Source: Flavobacterium sp. LC2016-13
Lineage (GTDB): Bacteria; Bacteroidota; Bacteroidia; Flavobacteriales; Flavobacteriaceae
Direction of reading: 5' to 3'
Assembly: GCF_009707955.1 (NCBI RefSeq)
Contig: NZ_WMDQ01000003.1
Coordinates: 248,001 to 312,000 of the forward strand
Length of the DNA: 64,000 nt
The notes under the pieces are model-generated. The model had not been told where the DNA came from. It searched no databases and saw only the letters and a list, made by a program, of their open reading frames with translations. Shown in pieces: positions 52,887 to 61,210 of the stretch. The position numbers and the translations under genes are program-made. Each line of letters begins with the position of its first letter. Positions within the stretch are counted from its first letter, which is position 1.

Positions 52887-53363
52887 ATGAAAAAATTATT
52901 TCTATTATTAGTTATTACAGTTTCGTCTACTCCTGTATTTGCTCAATCGTCTGATGATATAGCAATTATTCAAAGTGTTTACGGTAAATCGAAAACAGAA
53001 TTAGTAAACGATTATTTGAACTTATCAGAACCGCAAGCTACTGCATTTAAGGAAGTTTATACTAATTATGAAACTGAACGTAAGGCTCTGGGGCAAAAAA
53101 AGATTGAGATAATTAATGATTATGCTGCAAATTACAATAATCTGACAGATGAAAAAGCGGATGAAATAGCAAAGAATAATTTGAAAAATAATGTAGATCA
53201 GGAAAAGCTTTTTTCTAAAACCTACGGTAAAGCTAAAAAAGTAATTGGAGCTGTTAATGCTGCAAAATTTATTCAATTAGAACAATACCTGCAAACTACG
53301 ATACGAGCTGAAGTTCAGGACGCCATTCCTTTTATTGGTGAATTGAAAAAAATAAAAAAATAA
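52887..53363 (+). CDS. Small secreted helical protein
   Basis: Protein of 158 residues with a signal peptide (1-19, ending VFAQ), then mostly helix with Lys/Glu-rich repeats (LSEPQATAFKEVYTNYETERKALGQKK, NAAKFIQLEQYLQTTI). The layout of amphipathic helices and LxxxQAxxFxxxYxxYE resembles the Spy/CpxP-like periplasmic helical group or sensor proteins, but this is only a similarity in pattern. Partner of the barrel gene before it. A terminator follows. Confidence 0.65.
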   Translation: MKKLFLLLVITVSSTPVFAQSSDDIAIIQSVYGKSKTELVNDYLNLSEPQATAFKEVYTNYETERKALGQKKIEIINDYAANYNNLTDEKADEIAKNNLKNNVDQEKLFSKTYGKAKKVIGAVNAAKFIQLEQYLQTTIRAEVQDAIPFIGELKKIKK

Positions 53364-53384
53364 ATACCAACTTTTTATAATACA

Positions 53385-53412
53385 AAAGGCTGCCATTTCT
53401 GACAGCCTTTAT
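53385..53412. terminator. Bidirectional terminator between convergent genes
   Basis: Stem AAAGGCTG / CAGCCTTT with a 10-nt loop, A-rich on one side and T-rich on the other, 21 bp after the stop of the rightward gene and 15 bp before the end of the leftward protease gene. Confidence 0.8.
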
Positions 53413-53427
53413 ATTTATAAGAAAAAC

Positions 53428-56307
53428 TTATTTTTTAATAAAACGCTTGATCGTTTGTTTACCGTCTTTATCAAAAATAACAATATATATTCCTGTTTTT
53501 AAACCCGAAACATTAAGATTATTGTCATTGATTTTTTTCGATGCAACCAAACTTCCTGTTTGAGAATCAACTACACTTACATTTCCTCCACTTACATCTG
53601 TAGTAAAGAAAAGTGTATCTGATACCGGATTTGGATATATATTGAATGCAACATCAGTAACTTCTTCATCTGCAATAATTGCTGACGATTGCGGAGTTGC
53701 TGCTGCACCAATTTTGGTAATTCTTATCCAGTTTAGATTAAAACCTGTATTTTGAACATATATTCCAAAGTTGTATGTTCCGGCATTTACGCTTACGGTT
53801 TGTGTAACCGTTTGCCAGTTTTGCCATCCTCCTGTATTTGGAACATCAACATTTCCTAAAATAATGGTTCCTCCGTTTAAATCAGATGATAATTTACCGC
53901 CCGTTACGCCACTTGCAACTCTGTATTCAATTAAATAAGAGCCTGTTGTAGGGAAATTGATATTGTTATATGCCAACCAGTCTCCGGTTTCAGTATAACC
54001 AACGTTTGAACCTCCATCAGTATCTGTCGTAGCTTCAACCTGAATACCGCTCATGGCAGAATAATTTTCAGCCTGAATTAAAGTCGAAGTTTGTGCTGTA
54101 CTAGTCGCAATCAATTTCCATTGTCCGCAAGTCTGGTTGTTATTATCCCATTGCTGAACATTGGCACCATTTGCCGTACTTGCTCCTGCAACCTCAACAA
54201 TTCTACCACTATGTCTGGCAACAATTTTATAAAATCCATCACCTGTAGAAACCAATACAAATTGCTGGTTTGTAGTTCCGTTATACGGATATTGCTCTAC
54301 ATTGGCGCCATTCGCTTTATTGAAGTTATTTACATCTAAAGACTGCCCGCTATGATTCGCAATAATTTTATACAATCCATCGCCTAAATGCGTAAAAGTA
54401 TATTTTTGATTGTTTCCTGTATTTACAGTTCCTTGTGCAATATTGGCACCATTTGCTAAACTCGCATTCCAAACATCCATGTTAAGTCCGCTGTTTCTGT
54501 TTTGCAAAAAGAAAGTCTGATTTCCTAAAGTAGTAACTCCATTTGCCAAAATACGAATCGAACTCACTTTATCATTCCAGGTTGTGTTTAAACATGAATT
54601 ATCAGAATTAATTACAGTTGAAGCTCCTGTAAAATTATCATCCTGATATAAAATTGCCTGAAAACCTTGTGTAATTCTAAGTGAAGAAATATCATCATTT
54701 AAAACGCCCAAAGAATTTAAACGTGCCAGATTATAATCTCCAATCGTTAATCCGCCAGAAAATCCTGTGTAGTTACAATCTTTATAAACTGTAATTACAT
54801 CTGTAGTTGCACTTATATTTCCTCCCGGTGGAATTGTTCCTGTAACCGAATAACTTCCAATAGAACCATAAGCAGAATATCCGCCATAACCGGCACTTCC
54901 TGCTCCTGTACCATCAACACCAATAAAATATTTACCGGCTGGTAAGTTTACATTCATAGAAGCATTTAAAGCAAACGGATCTGAATTCCAATACGTTCCC
55001 ATTTCTGCTCCTGCTGAATTATATAATCGTATTAAAAGATGCAGATTTCCGTCTCTTGAAACTGTATTTGCATTGATCGAAACATTTCCTCCGCCAGTTG
55101 TAAACGTAAAGAAATCGTAATCAGCTTCACTAGAAATAATTCCGTTTTTCTGATTGATAGCTCCGCTTGCATTATAATCTAAATTAGCGGCAGAAGCTGT
55201 ATTATCTCCGTAATCATCGCCTCTGTATCCTACACCAAATTTAGAACCTGCAATTGTAGCAACATCATCCTGTTTGTTATTAGCATAATCATATTCTCCT
55301 TTACTCCATTGCACAACCGGTCTGTAATAACCAGCTCCCATAATAGGCGCCCACGAAGTATTGTTTATCCCTACAAAATAATCTTCCGCAGGATTTGTAC
55401 GTCCGTCATGGCCAAGATCAAAAGTATGACCAACTTCATGCGCCGAGGCATCTCCACCAGATTTTCCAGAGGTAATAAATACCCAACACGGCACATCATT
55501 GTCCCAATTGAAGGAACCAATATAAGCCACACCTCCTGCTCCCGGAGCTGCAGTATTGGTTGGAGTTACCACCACGCGCATTCTTCTGTTTCTTGGATAA
55601 GAATTAAAAACGGCTTCGCTTGTAGTCACGTTTACATTAAAAGGTCTGTAATCTTCTGATACTACTTCCCAATGTTGTTGTACATCTGCATCGCTCATTC
55701 CTGATGCAGCTGCATTAATCGCGTTTCCGTTATTCCAAAGATTTCCTGCCGGCATATTATAACCGTCAAAATCTAACATTACACAACCTGCAGCGCCCGG
55801 TAAACTTTGTAAGTTTAATAAAGCCGGAGCAATTGCAGCTGCTACTGCAGTTTTACTGGTTGATTTATTTGTGCTTTCAGGAACGTTTCTGTAATCGATA
55901 CAAACCAAAGTATTTATATCAACTTTAGAAACATAAGCGTTCCCTTTTGCATCAGAATAATATTTGTAAGCTTCTTTTGTTTTCTTAAAAATAATGTGGC
56001 CTTCAAGCGATTGATCCTTTACTTTAATGTAAAAAGAAGATTCTGCTACATTCTTGATTTCTCCAATCAAAAACTCACTTGAAGCATTTGATTCTTTGTA
56101 ATTAATTTTTCCGTTAAAGCTTTTTGAGTTTTCTACTTCAAGCAAAACTGTTTTTTCTGTCGTTTTTGAAGTGGCAGAAGTCACCAGTTCTTTTTTAAGA
56201 TTGTTCATAAAAGTTTTACTCGAACCTAAAGAGGTCTGCCCAAAGGCAAAATTTCCTAAAGTCAGAATCAAAAGTAAACTTAACAGAAATCTGTAATTGT
56301 TTTTCAT
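53428..56307 (-). CDS. T9SS-secreted metzincin protease with RICIN and CBM6
   Basis: Protein of 959 residues. Signal peptide (1-23), pro-region (~25-160), zinc metzincin catalytic domain with HEVGHTFDLGH at ~289-299 and the Met-turn IMGAGY at ~323, a PPC-like beta domain (~385-490), beta/gamma-crystallin motif domain (~500-590), RICIN-type beta-trefoil (~596-732), CBM6 (~740-862, LIQAENYSAMSGIQ, TGGWQNWQTVTQTV) and a C-terminal T9SS sorting domain (~888-959, FNIYPNPVSD, ending KRFIKK). It is a secreted protease with a carbohydrate-binding tail. Its last ~450 residues are almost identical to those of the glucanase at 58368-61037. Confidence 0.87.
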   Translation of the reverse strand: MKNNYRFLLSLLLILTLGNFAFGQTSLGSSKTFMNNLKKELVTSATSKTTEKTVLLEVENSKSFNGKINYKESNASSEFLIGEIKNVAESSFYIKVKDQSLEGHIIFKKTKEAYKYYSDAKGNAYVSKVDINTLVCIDYRNVPESTNKSTSKTAVAAAIAPALLNLQSLPGAAGCVMLDFDGYNMPAGNLWNNGNAINAAASGMSDADVQQHWEVVSEDYRPFNVNVTTSEAVFNSYPRNRRMRVVVTPTNTAAPGAGGVAYIGSFNWDNDVPCWVFITSGKSGGDASAHEVGHTFDLGHDGRTNPAEDYFVGINNTSWAPIMGAGYYRPVVQWSKGEYDYANNKQDDVATIAGSKFGVGYRGDDYGDNTASAANLDYNASGAINQKNGIISSEADYDFFTFTTGGGNVSINANTVSRDGNLHLLIRLYNSAGAEMGTYWNSDPFALNASMNVNLPAGKYFIGVDGTGAGSAGYGGYSAYGSIGSYSVTGTIPPGGNISATTDVITVYKDCNYTGFSGGLTIGDYNLARLNSLGVLNDDISSLRITQGFQAILYQDDNFTGASTVINSDNSCLNTTWNDKVSSIRILANGVTTLGNQTFFLQNRNSGLNMDVWNASLANGANIAQGTVNTGNNQKYTFTHLGDGLYKIIANHSGQSLDVNNFNKANGANVEQYPYNGTTNQQFVLVSTGDGFYKIVARHSGRIVEVAGASTANGANVQQWDNNNQTCGQWKLIATSTAQTSTLIQAENYSAMSGIQVEATTDTDGGSNVGYTETGDWLAYNNINFPTTGSYLIEYRVASGVTGGKLSSDLNGGTIILGNVDVPNTGGWQNWQTVTQTVSVNAGTYNFGIYVQNTGFNLNWIRITKIGAAATPQSSAIIADEEVTDVAFNIYPNPVSDTLFFTTDVSGGNVSVVDSQTGSLVASKKINDNNLNVSGLKTGIYIVIFDKDGKQTIKRFIKK

Positions 56308-56507
56308 TTTATTTGGGGTTTGGGGTTACTGTTTAATCTATTACGTGTTTTAAACACATAGGGACATAGATATTTTTAGCTAAAAAGATGTTTCACTTGT
56401 TCTCAATTCACATAGATTTGTGCTGTAATTTTTCACGCAGATTTTGCAGATTGAGCAGATTTTTTAATTCTGAATTTTTAATTTTTCCAATCTGTATTTA
56501 AAAAAAC

Positions 56508-56553
56508 AAAAGCACTATTCCTTCTTTTTATAAAAAAGAAAGAAATAGCGCTT
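56508..56553 (-). terminator. Terminator after chitinase gene
   Basis: Leftward stem AAAAGCGCTATTTCTTTC paired with GAAGGAATAGTGCTTTT (a few mismatches) with an AT loop and a following T run, 11 bp after the chitinase stop. Confidence 0.75.
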
Positions 56554-56563
56554 TTTGAAAAGA

Positions 56564-58189
56564 TTATTTTTTGATAAAACGTCTTACTGTTTTGATTCCG
56601 TCTTTTTCAACTAAAATCAAATAGATTCCGCTTTTTAAACCTGCAACATTAATACTGTTACTATTGGCTTTTTGTGATGAAATTGTAGCACCATCCTGAG
56701 AGTTTATGATGCTTACATTTGCTCCTGAAACCTCTGCACTAAAGAAAAGTTCACTTTCTGTTGGGCTTGGATAAACATTCAGGCTTTCTATTTTATCTGC
56801 TGAAGCTGATTTTGCTGCTAAAGCCGATCCTGATTTTGTGATTCTGAACCAGTTTAGATTAAAACCTGTATTCTGAACATATATTCCGAAGTTGTATGTT
56901 CCGGCATTTACGTTTACAGTTTGAGTAATCGTTTGCCAATTTTGCCATCCTCCGGTATTTGGAACATCAACAGCACCAAGCTGAATTGTTCCTGCAGTTA
57001 AATCTGAAGATAATCTTCCTCCGGAAACTGCACTTGCAACTCTGTATTCAATTACATAAGAACCTGATGTTGGAAAATTGATATTGTAATACGCCAACCA
57101 GTCACCTGTATCTGCATAACCTACATTTAAACCTCCGCCAGTATCTGTTGTAGCTTCTGTTTGAATTCCGCTCATTGCAGAGTAACTTTCTGCTTGTATC
57201 AAAGTACCTGTTCCTGTTGGTGGCTGACTTCCTGTAATAACCTGATTTACGGCTGTTAATAATGATTTTGAACCAGTTGCATCCTGAGATAATTCCCAAA
57301 TCATAACTCCTCCTGCATTTTGAATTGCAAAAGTTGTTTTTGCTTTGATAGTTGGAATTCCGTTATAGTAAATCGTGTTTCCTACCTGATCTACATTTTC
57401 AGCTCCAGGATATTGCGCTACAATGTTAGCATAAGAAATTCCCTGATTGGCAGAAGCTCCAAAACCATATCCGTAAAACGGAAGTCCGATAATAGCTTTG
57501 CTTGCCGGTAAACCTCTTCCTGTCCAGTAATTAAACTGATTTACAGCCATACTGTATGGAGAATGCTGTCCAGGACTTCCGGGAGCCCAAGGACCTGTTG
57601 CATCATAAGCCATAATATTAATCCAGTCGTAAGCAGCAAAAGTAGAAGCTGGTACATTGGCACCGCCATACCCTTCTGAAAGTGCGGCTGAAATTAATTT
57701 ACCATTTGCATGCAATTTCGCAGCTAATGCAATTACAAATCCTCCATAATCACCATTGATCGCAGGACCTTCAAGATCTACGTCGATTCCATCAAAATTG
57801 TGGGCTACAACGTAATCATATAATTTTTGAATGAAAGCTGTTCTGTTTCCAGGCGTAATCAAATTGAAATAATTGTCACGAATGGCACCGCCTTCAGAAA
57901 CGGAACCTCCTCCAAGCGAAACAAAAACTTTTATTCCTTGTCCGTGCGCTGCATTAATGATGGTATTACTTCCTGAATTGAAAGTTAGATATCCGTTTGC
58001 ATCAGGATTTTCGAACGCAATATTAATATGCGTTAATTTACTGTACTGAATGGTGCTTGAAAATGAATTCAGATCAATCCAGTTTGGAATGTAAGCGATT
58101 ACTTTTTTTTGGGCGGTTGATAGATTAATAACACCCAGAACGAAAATCAAGATCCATTTTAGCTGGATCGTTTTGTAATTGTTTTTCAT
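56564..58189 (-). CDS. T9SS-secreted GH18 chitinase with CBM6
   Basis: Protein of 541 residues. Signal peptide (1-26), GH18 catalytic barrel (~28-312) with the DGIDVDLEG motif at ~131-139 (last Glu catalytic acid), KLISAALSEGYGG, WINIMAYDATGPW and GVMIWELSQD; CBM6 (~330-450); T9SS sorting domain (~470-541, LNVYPSPTESELFF, ending RRFIKK). It should cut chitin at the cell surface or outside. CBM6 resembles those of the protease and the glucanase but lacks their RICIN and crystallin parts. 256 bp separate it from the protease gene and a terminator lies between. Confidence 0.92.
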   Translation of the reverse strand: MKNNYKTIQLKWILIFVLGVINLSTAQKKVIAYIPNWIDLNSFSSTIQYSKLTHINIAFENPDANGYLTFNSGSNTIINAAHGQGIKVFVSLGGGSVSEGGAIRDNYFNLITPGNRTAFIQKLYDYVVAHNFDGIDVDLEGPAINGDYGGFVIALAAKLHANGKLISAALSEGYGGANVPASTFAAYDWINIMAYDATGPWAPGSPGQHSPYSMAVNQFNYWTGRGLPASKAIIGLPFYGYGFGASANQGISYANIVAQYPGAENVDQVGNTIYYNGIPTIKAKTTFAIQNAGGVMIWELSQDATGSKSLLTAVNQVITGSQPPTGTGTLIQAESYSAMSGIQTEATTDTGGGLNVGYADTGDWLAYYNINFPTSGSYVIEYRVASAVSGGRLSSDLTAGTIQLGAVDVPNTGGWQNWQTITQTVNVNAGTYNFGIYVQNTGFNLNWFRITKSGSALAAKSASADKIESLNVYPSPTESELFFSAEVSGANVSIINSQDGATISSQKANSNSINVAGLKSGIYLILVEKDGIKTVRRFIKK

Positions 58190-58280
58190 GGTAACATTTT
58201 TAATAGATTAATAAATATTTGTAAATTTTGGGGGAGAACTTAATAATATTGTTGATCTTAGATTTTAGACTATTAGATTT

Positions 58281-58350
58281 AAGAGGCAAGAAACAAGATT
58301 TTAAGTTTTAGATTGATTCAAAAAATCTTGACTCTTGTTTCTTTACTCTT
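58281..58350. repeat. Imperfect inverted repeat downstream of glucanase
   Basis: AAGAGGCAAGAAACAAGA (58281-58298) and TCTTGTTTCTTTACTCTT (58333-58350) are imperfect inverted arms around an AT-rich loop. It lies between the glucanase stop (18 bp) and the chitinase start, and may end the glucanase transcript, although there is no long T run. Confidence 0.4.
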
Positions 58351-58367
58351 AATTTTATAGTCCTTAA

Positions 58368-61037
58368 TTATTTCTTAATAAAACGTTTTACTGTTTTTTG
58401 TCCGTCTTTTTCAACAACAAGTAAATAAATTCCGGTTCTTAAACGCGAAACATCTACACTGTTATTATTGATTTTTTGTGATACAACTGTAGCTCCTGTT
58501 TGAGAATCTACAATACTCACATTACTTCCACTTACTTCTGTACTTATGAAAAGTGTATTTTCTACCGGACTCGGATATATGTTTAATACCGTAGCAACTG
58601 GCTCTTTTTCTACTGAAGCCGAAGCTGTTTTTGCAGCTAAACCGGCACCTACTTTTGTAATTTTAATCCAGTTGATGTTCATTCCGGTATTTTGAATGTA
58701 GATTCCAAAATTGTACGTTCCTGCATTTACATTTACAGTTTGAGAAACGGTTTGCCAGTTTTGCCATCCTCCGGTATTTGGAATATCAACGTTTCCTAAA
58801 ACGATAGTTCCGCCATTTAAATCAGAAGATAATTTACCGCCCGTTACAGCACTTGCAACTCTGTATTCGATTAAATAAGAACCCGTTGTTGGAAAATTAA
58901 TGCTGTTATACGCCAACCAGTCTCCAGTTTCAGTATAACCAACGTTTGAACCTCCGCCTGTATCAGTTGTAGCTTCAACCTGAATTCCGCTCATAGCAGA
59001 ATAATCTTCGGCCTGAATTAAAACAGATGTTTGAGAAGATGTTGCCGGAACCAGTTTCCATTGTCCGCAAGTTTGGTTGTTATTATCCCATTGTTGTACA
59101 ATTGCGCCACTTGCTGTGCTCGCTCCTGCAACCTCAACAATTCTACCGCTGTGTCTTGCAACAATTTTGTAAAATCCATCGCCTGTAGAAACCAATACAA
59201 ATTGTTGGTTGGTTGTCGCATTGTAAGGATATTGTTCTACACGTGCACCATTAGCTTTATTAAAATTATTTACATCTAATGACTGTCCGCTATGATTTGC
59301 TATAATTTTATACAAACCATCGCCTAAGTGCGTAAAAGTAAATTTTTGATTGTTTGCTGAATTAAGAGCGCCTTGATTAATTCCTGCTCCATTTGCTACA
59401 CTTGCATTCCATACATCCATGTATAAATTGCTGTTTCTGTTTTGCAAAAAGAAAGTCTGATTTCCTAAAGTTGTCGTTCCGTTTGCAATGATTCTGATAG
59501 AAGTTACTTTATCATTCCACGTTGTGTTTAAACAAGCATTATCAGAATTAATTACCGTTGAAGTTCCTGTAAAATTATCATCCTGATATAATATCGCCTG
59601 AAATCCTTGTGTGATTTTAAGTGAAGAAATATCATCATTTAAAACGCCTAAAGTATTCAAACGTGCCAAATTATAATCTCCAATTGTTAATCCGCCAGAA
59701 AATCCTGTATAATTACAATCTTTATAAACCGTAATTACATCTGTTGTAGCGGGAACTGAAGGAACTGTTCCTGCATATCCTCCAAAAACAGCAATAACTT
59801 TTGTTGGTTGTGGTGTATGAAGCGATGGTGATTGATCTGCCACATCATCATAAGCAAATCCATAAGCCAGATTATCAATACTGATTCCCGGTAAATGCCA
59901 GAATTTAGAATAATGATTGGTTGGGTTTGTTTGATAAAATTGTGCCGCATTATACCAGTTTTGTTGTCCCGGATTTGCTGTTGTCGTATTTACCATGTGT
60001 CTGTTGATCGCTGCAGTTAATTGTGCCTGAACCACAAGATCTAAATCTCCGTCAACAAGTCTTCTGTCCAGAACACCTTTTCCTTCAAGCGCTTCCTGCG
60101 TTGTTGGTCTGTTTTGAACTCTTCCTGTACGGCCAACAAAACCGCCGGATTGTCCAACAACTTCTAATTGTTCTCCAATTACTCTTCCTTTAAAAACTCC
60201 CGCATCTCCGGCATAAAATATTAAATCTTCATTTTTATATTTATTCCAGATGGCATCGATATACGATTTTAAATAATTGGCTTGAGCACCAACAGTAGTT
60301 CCTCCTGTTCCGTCTGCAAAAGCAGGCGTTTTAGATGGAGCAGTAATTTCGCCTGTTGTATTATTTACACAACCTTGAAATTCTGCCGGAACATTTGCTT
60401 TAAAAGCAGCAACAATATCAGCGTGGTTTTTTAATTCACCAACTTTTTTCTGATATCCGTTAGCACCAAATAATTCTAATCCCATTGGATATTTATACGA
60501 ATCAACTCTCGAAGGATTTCCAAAGAAACCATATTGATTGTTTGTTAATTCAATAATTTCATATAAAATTCCCTGATTCGGATCTGTAGCATTCAACGGA
60601 TTTGGTGATGTATATCCGGAAGGCGCGCCACTTGCTCCAAAAAAGTAAAAATACAATTGTTGTCCTTTGGCTATAAAAACCCTACAGCCTGCGATTAAAG
60701 GCAATGTGAAAGTTTTGTTTGGAATCTCGCTTAATTTGGTAAAACAAGCAGCATATTTTGAGTTTTGTCCCGGTCCGGTATTGCCGCCAATTGTTGGGCC
60801 CGTAACAGTATTATAAGACGAATTCATGGGCAAAACCTGACTTGTTTTGGCATTTACCCAAACGTGATTTCCGGTTGTGTAATCAATACCAACAATCGCT
60901 ACATACAATTCATTATCATTAAATGTAGAACTATTGGTAATTGTAAATGGTATGGCGCCTTGCCCGTGCATAAAATTTGAAAACACAAAAAACAGTGCAA
61001 TCAGAATAGGAATTTTTGTGAGTTTAATTCTTTTCAT
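58368..61037 (-). CDS. T9SS-secreted GH64 beta-1,3-glucanase with RICIN and CBM6
   Basis: Protein of 889 residues. Signal peptide (1-25), GH64-like catalytic region (~27-425: IPFTITNSSTFNDNELYVAIVG, VFIAKGQQLYFYFFGASGAP, YEIIELTNNQYGFFGNPSRVDSY, DNLAYGFAYDDVADQSP), then beta/gamma-crystallin (~431-513), RICIN trefoil (~522-665), CBM6 (~672-795) and T9SS sorting domain (~818-889, ending KRFIKK). GH64 enzymes release pentaose from beta-1,3-glucan, a fungal, oomycete and algal wall polymer. The catalytic domain is complete. The tail is the duplicated one shared with the protease. Confidence 0.88.
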   Translation of the reverse strand: MKRIKLTKIPILIALFFVFSNFMHGQGAIPFTITNSSTFNDNELYVAIVGIDYTTGNHVWVNAKTSQVLPMNSSYNTVTGPTIGGNTGPGQNSKYAACFTKLSEIPNKTFTLPLIAGCRVFIAKGQQLYFYFFGASGAPSGYTSPNPLNATDPNQGILYEIIELTNNQYGFFGNPSRVDSYKYPMGLELFGANGYQKKVGELKNHADIVAAFKANVPAEFQGCVNNTTGEITAPSKTPAFADGTGGTTVGAQANYLKSYIDAIWNKYKNEDLIFYAGDAGVFKGRVIGEQLEVVGQSGGFVGRTGRVQNRPTTQEALEGKGVLDRRLVDGDLDLVVQAQLTAAINRHMVNTTTANPGQQNWYNAAQFYQTNPTNHYSKFWHLPGISIDNLAYGFAYDDVADQSPSLHTPQPTKVIAVFGGYAGTVPSVPATTDVITVYKDCNYTGFSGGLTIGDYNLARLNTLGVLNDDISSLKITQGFQAILYQDDNFTGTSTVINSDNACLNTTWNDKVTSIRIIANGTTTLGNQTFFLQNRNSNLYMDVWNASVANGAGINQGALNSANNQKFTFTHLGDGLYKIIANHSGQSLDVNNFNKANGARVEQYPYNATTNQQFVLVSTGDGFYKIVARHSGRIVEVAGASTASGAIVQQWDNNNQTCGQWKLVPATSSQTSVLIQAEDYSAMSGIQVEATTDTGGGSNVGYTETGDWLAYNSINFPTTGSYLIEYRVASAVTGGKLSSDLNGGTIVLGNVDIPNTGGWQNWQTVSQTVNVNAGTYNFGIYIQNTGMNINWIKITKVGAGLAAKTASASVEKEPVATVLNIYPSPVENTLFISTEVSGSNVSIVDSQTGATVVSQKINNNSVDVSRLRTGIYLLVVEKDGQKTVKRFIKK

Positions 61038-61210
61038 ATCTAAATTAATTTTGGGGTTACGTAAATAGATTTTTAAACCTAAAGTCAGCTTTGTAATATG
61101 ACTTTATTAATCCGTCAGGTGAAATTGTGGTGCTATCCTTTTTAAATTTAATTCCAAGTCATTAACAAGAAGATTATTTTTAAACAAATTACACCCAACG
61201 GATTTTTTAG

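Noticed and set aside
53025..59279. Several 60-110-codon ORFs antisense to the T9SS enzymes
   Set aside because: They run opposite to clear domain-coding frames, recur at the same place in both duplicated tails, and have no plausible protein features.
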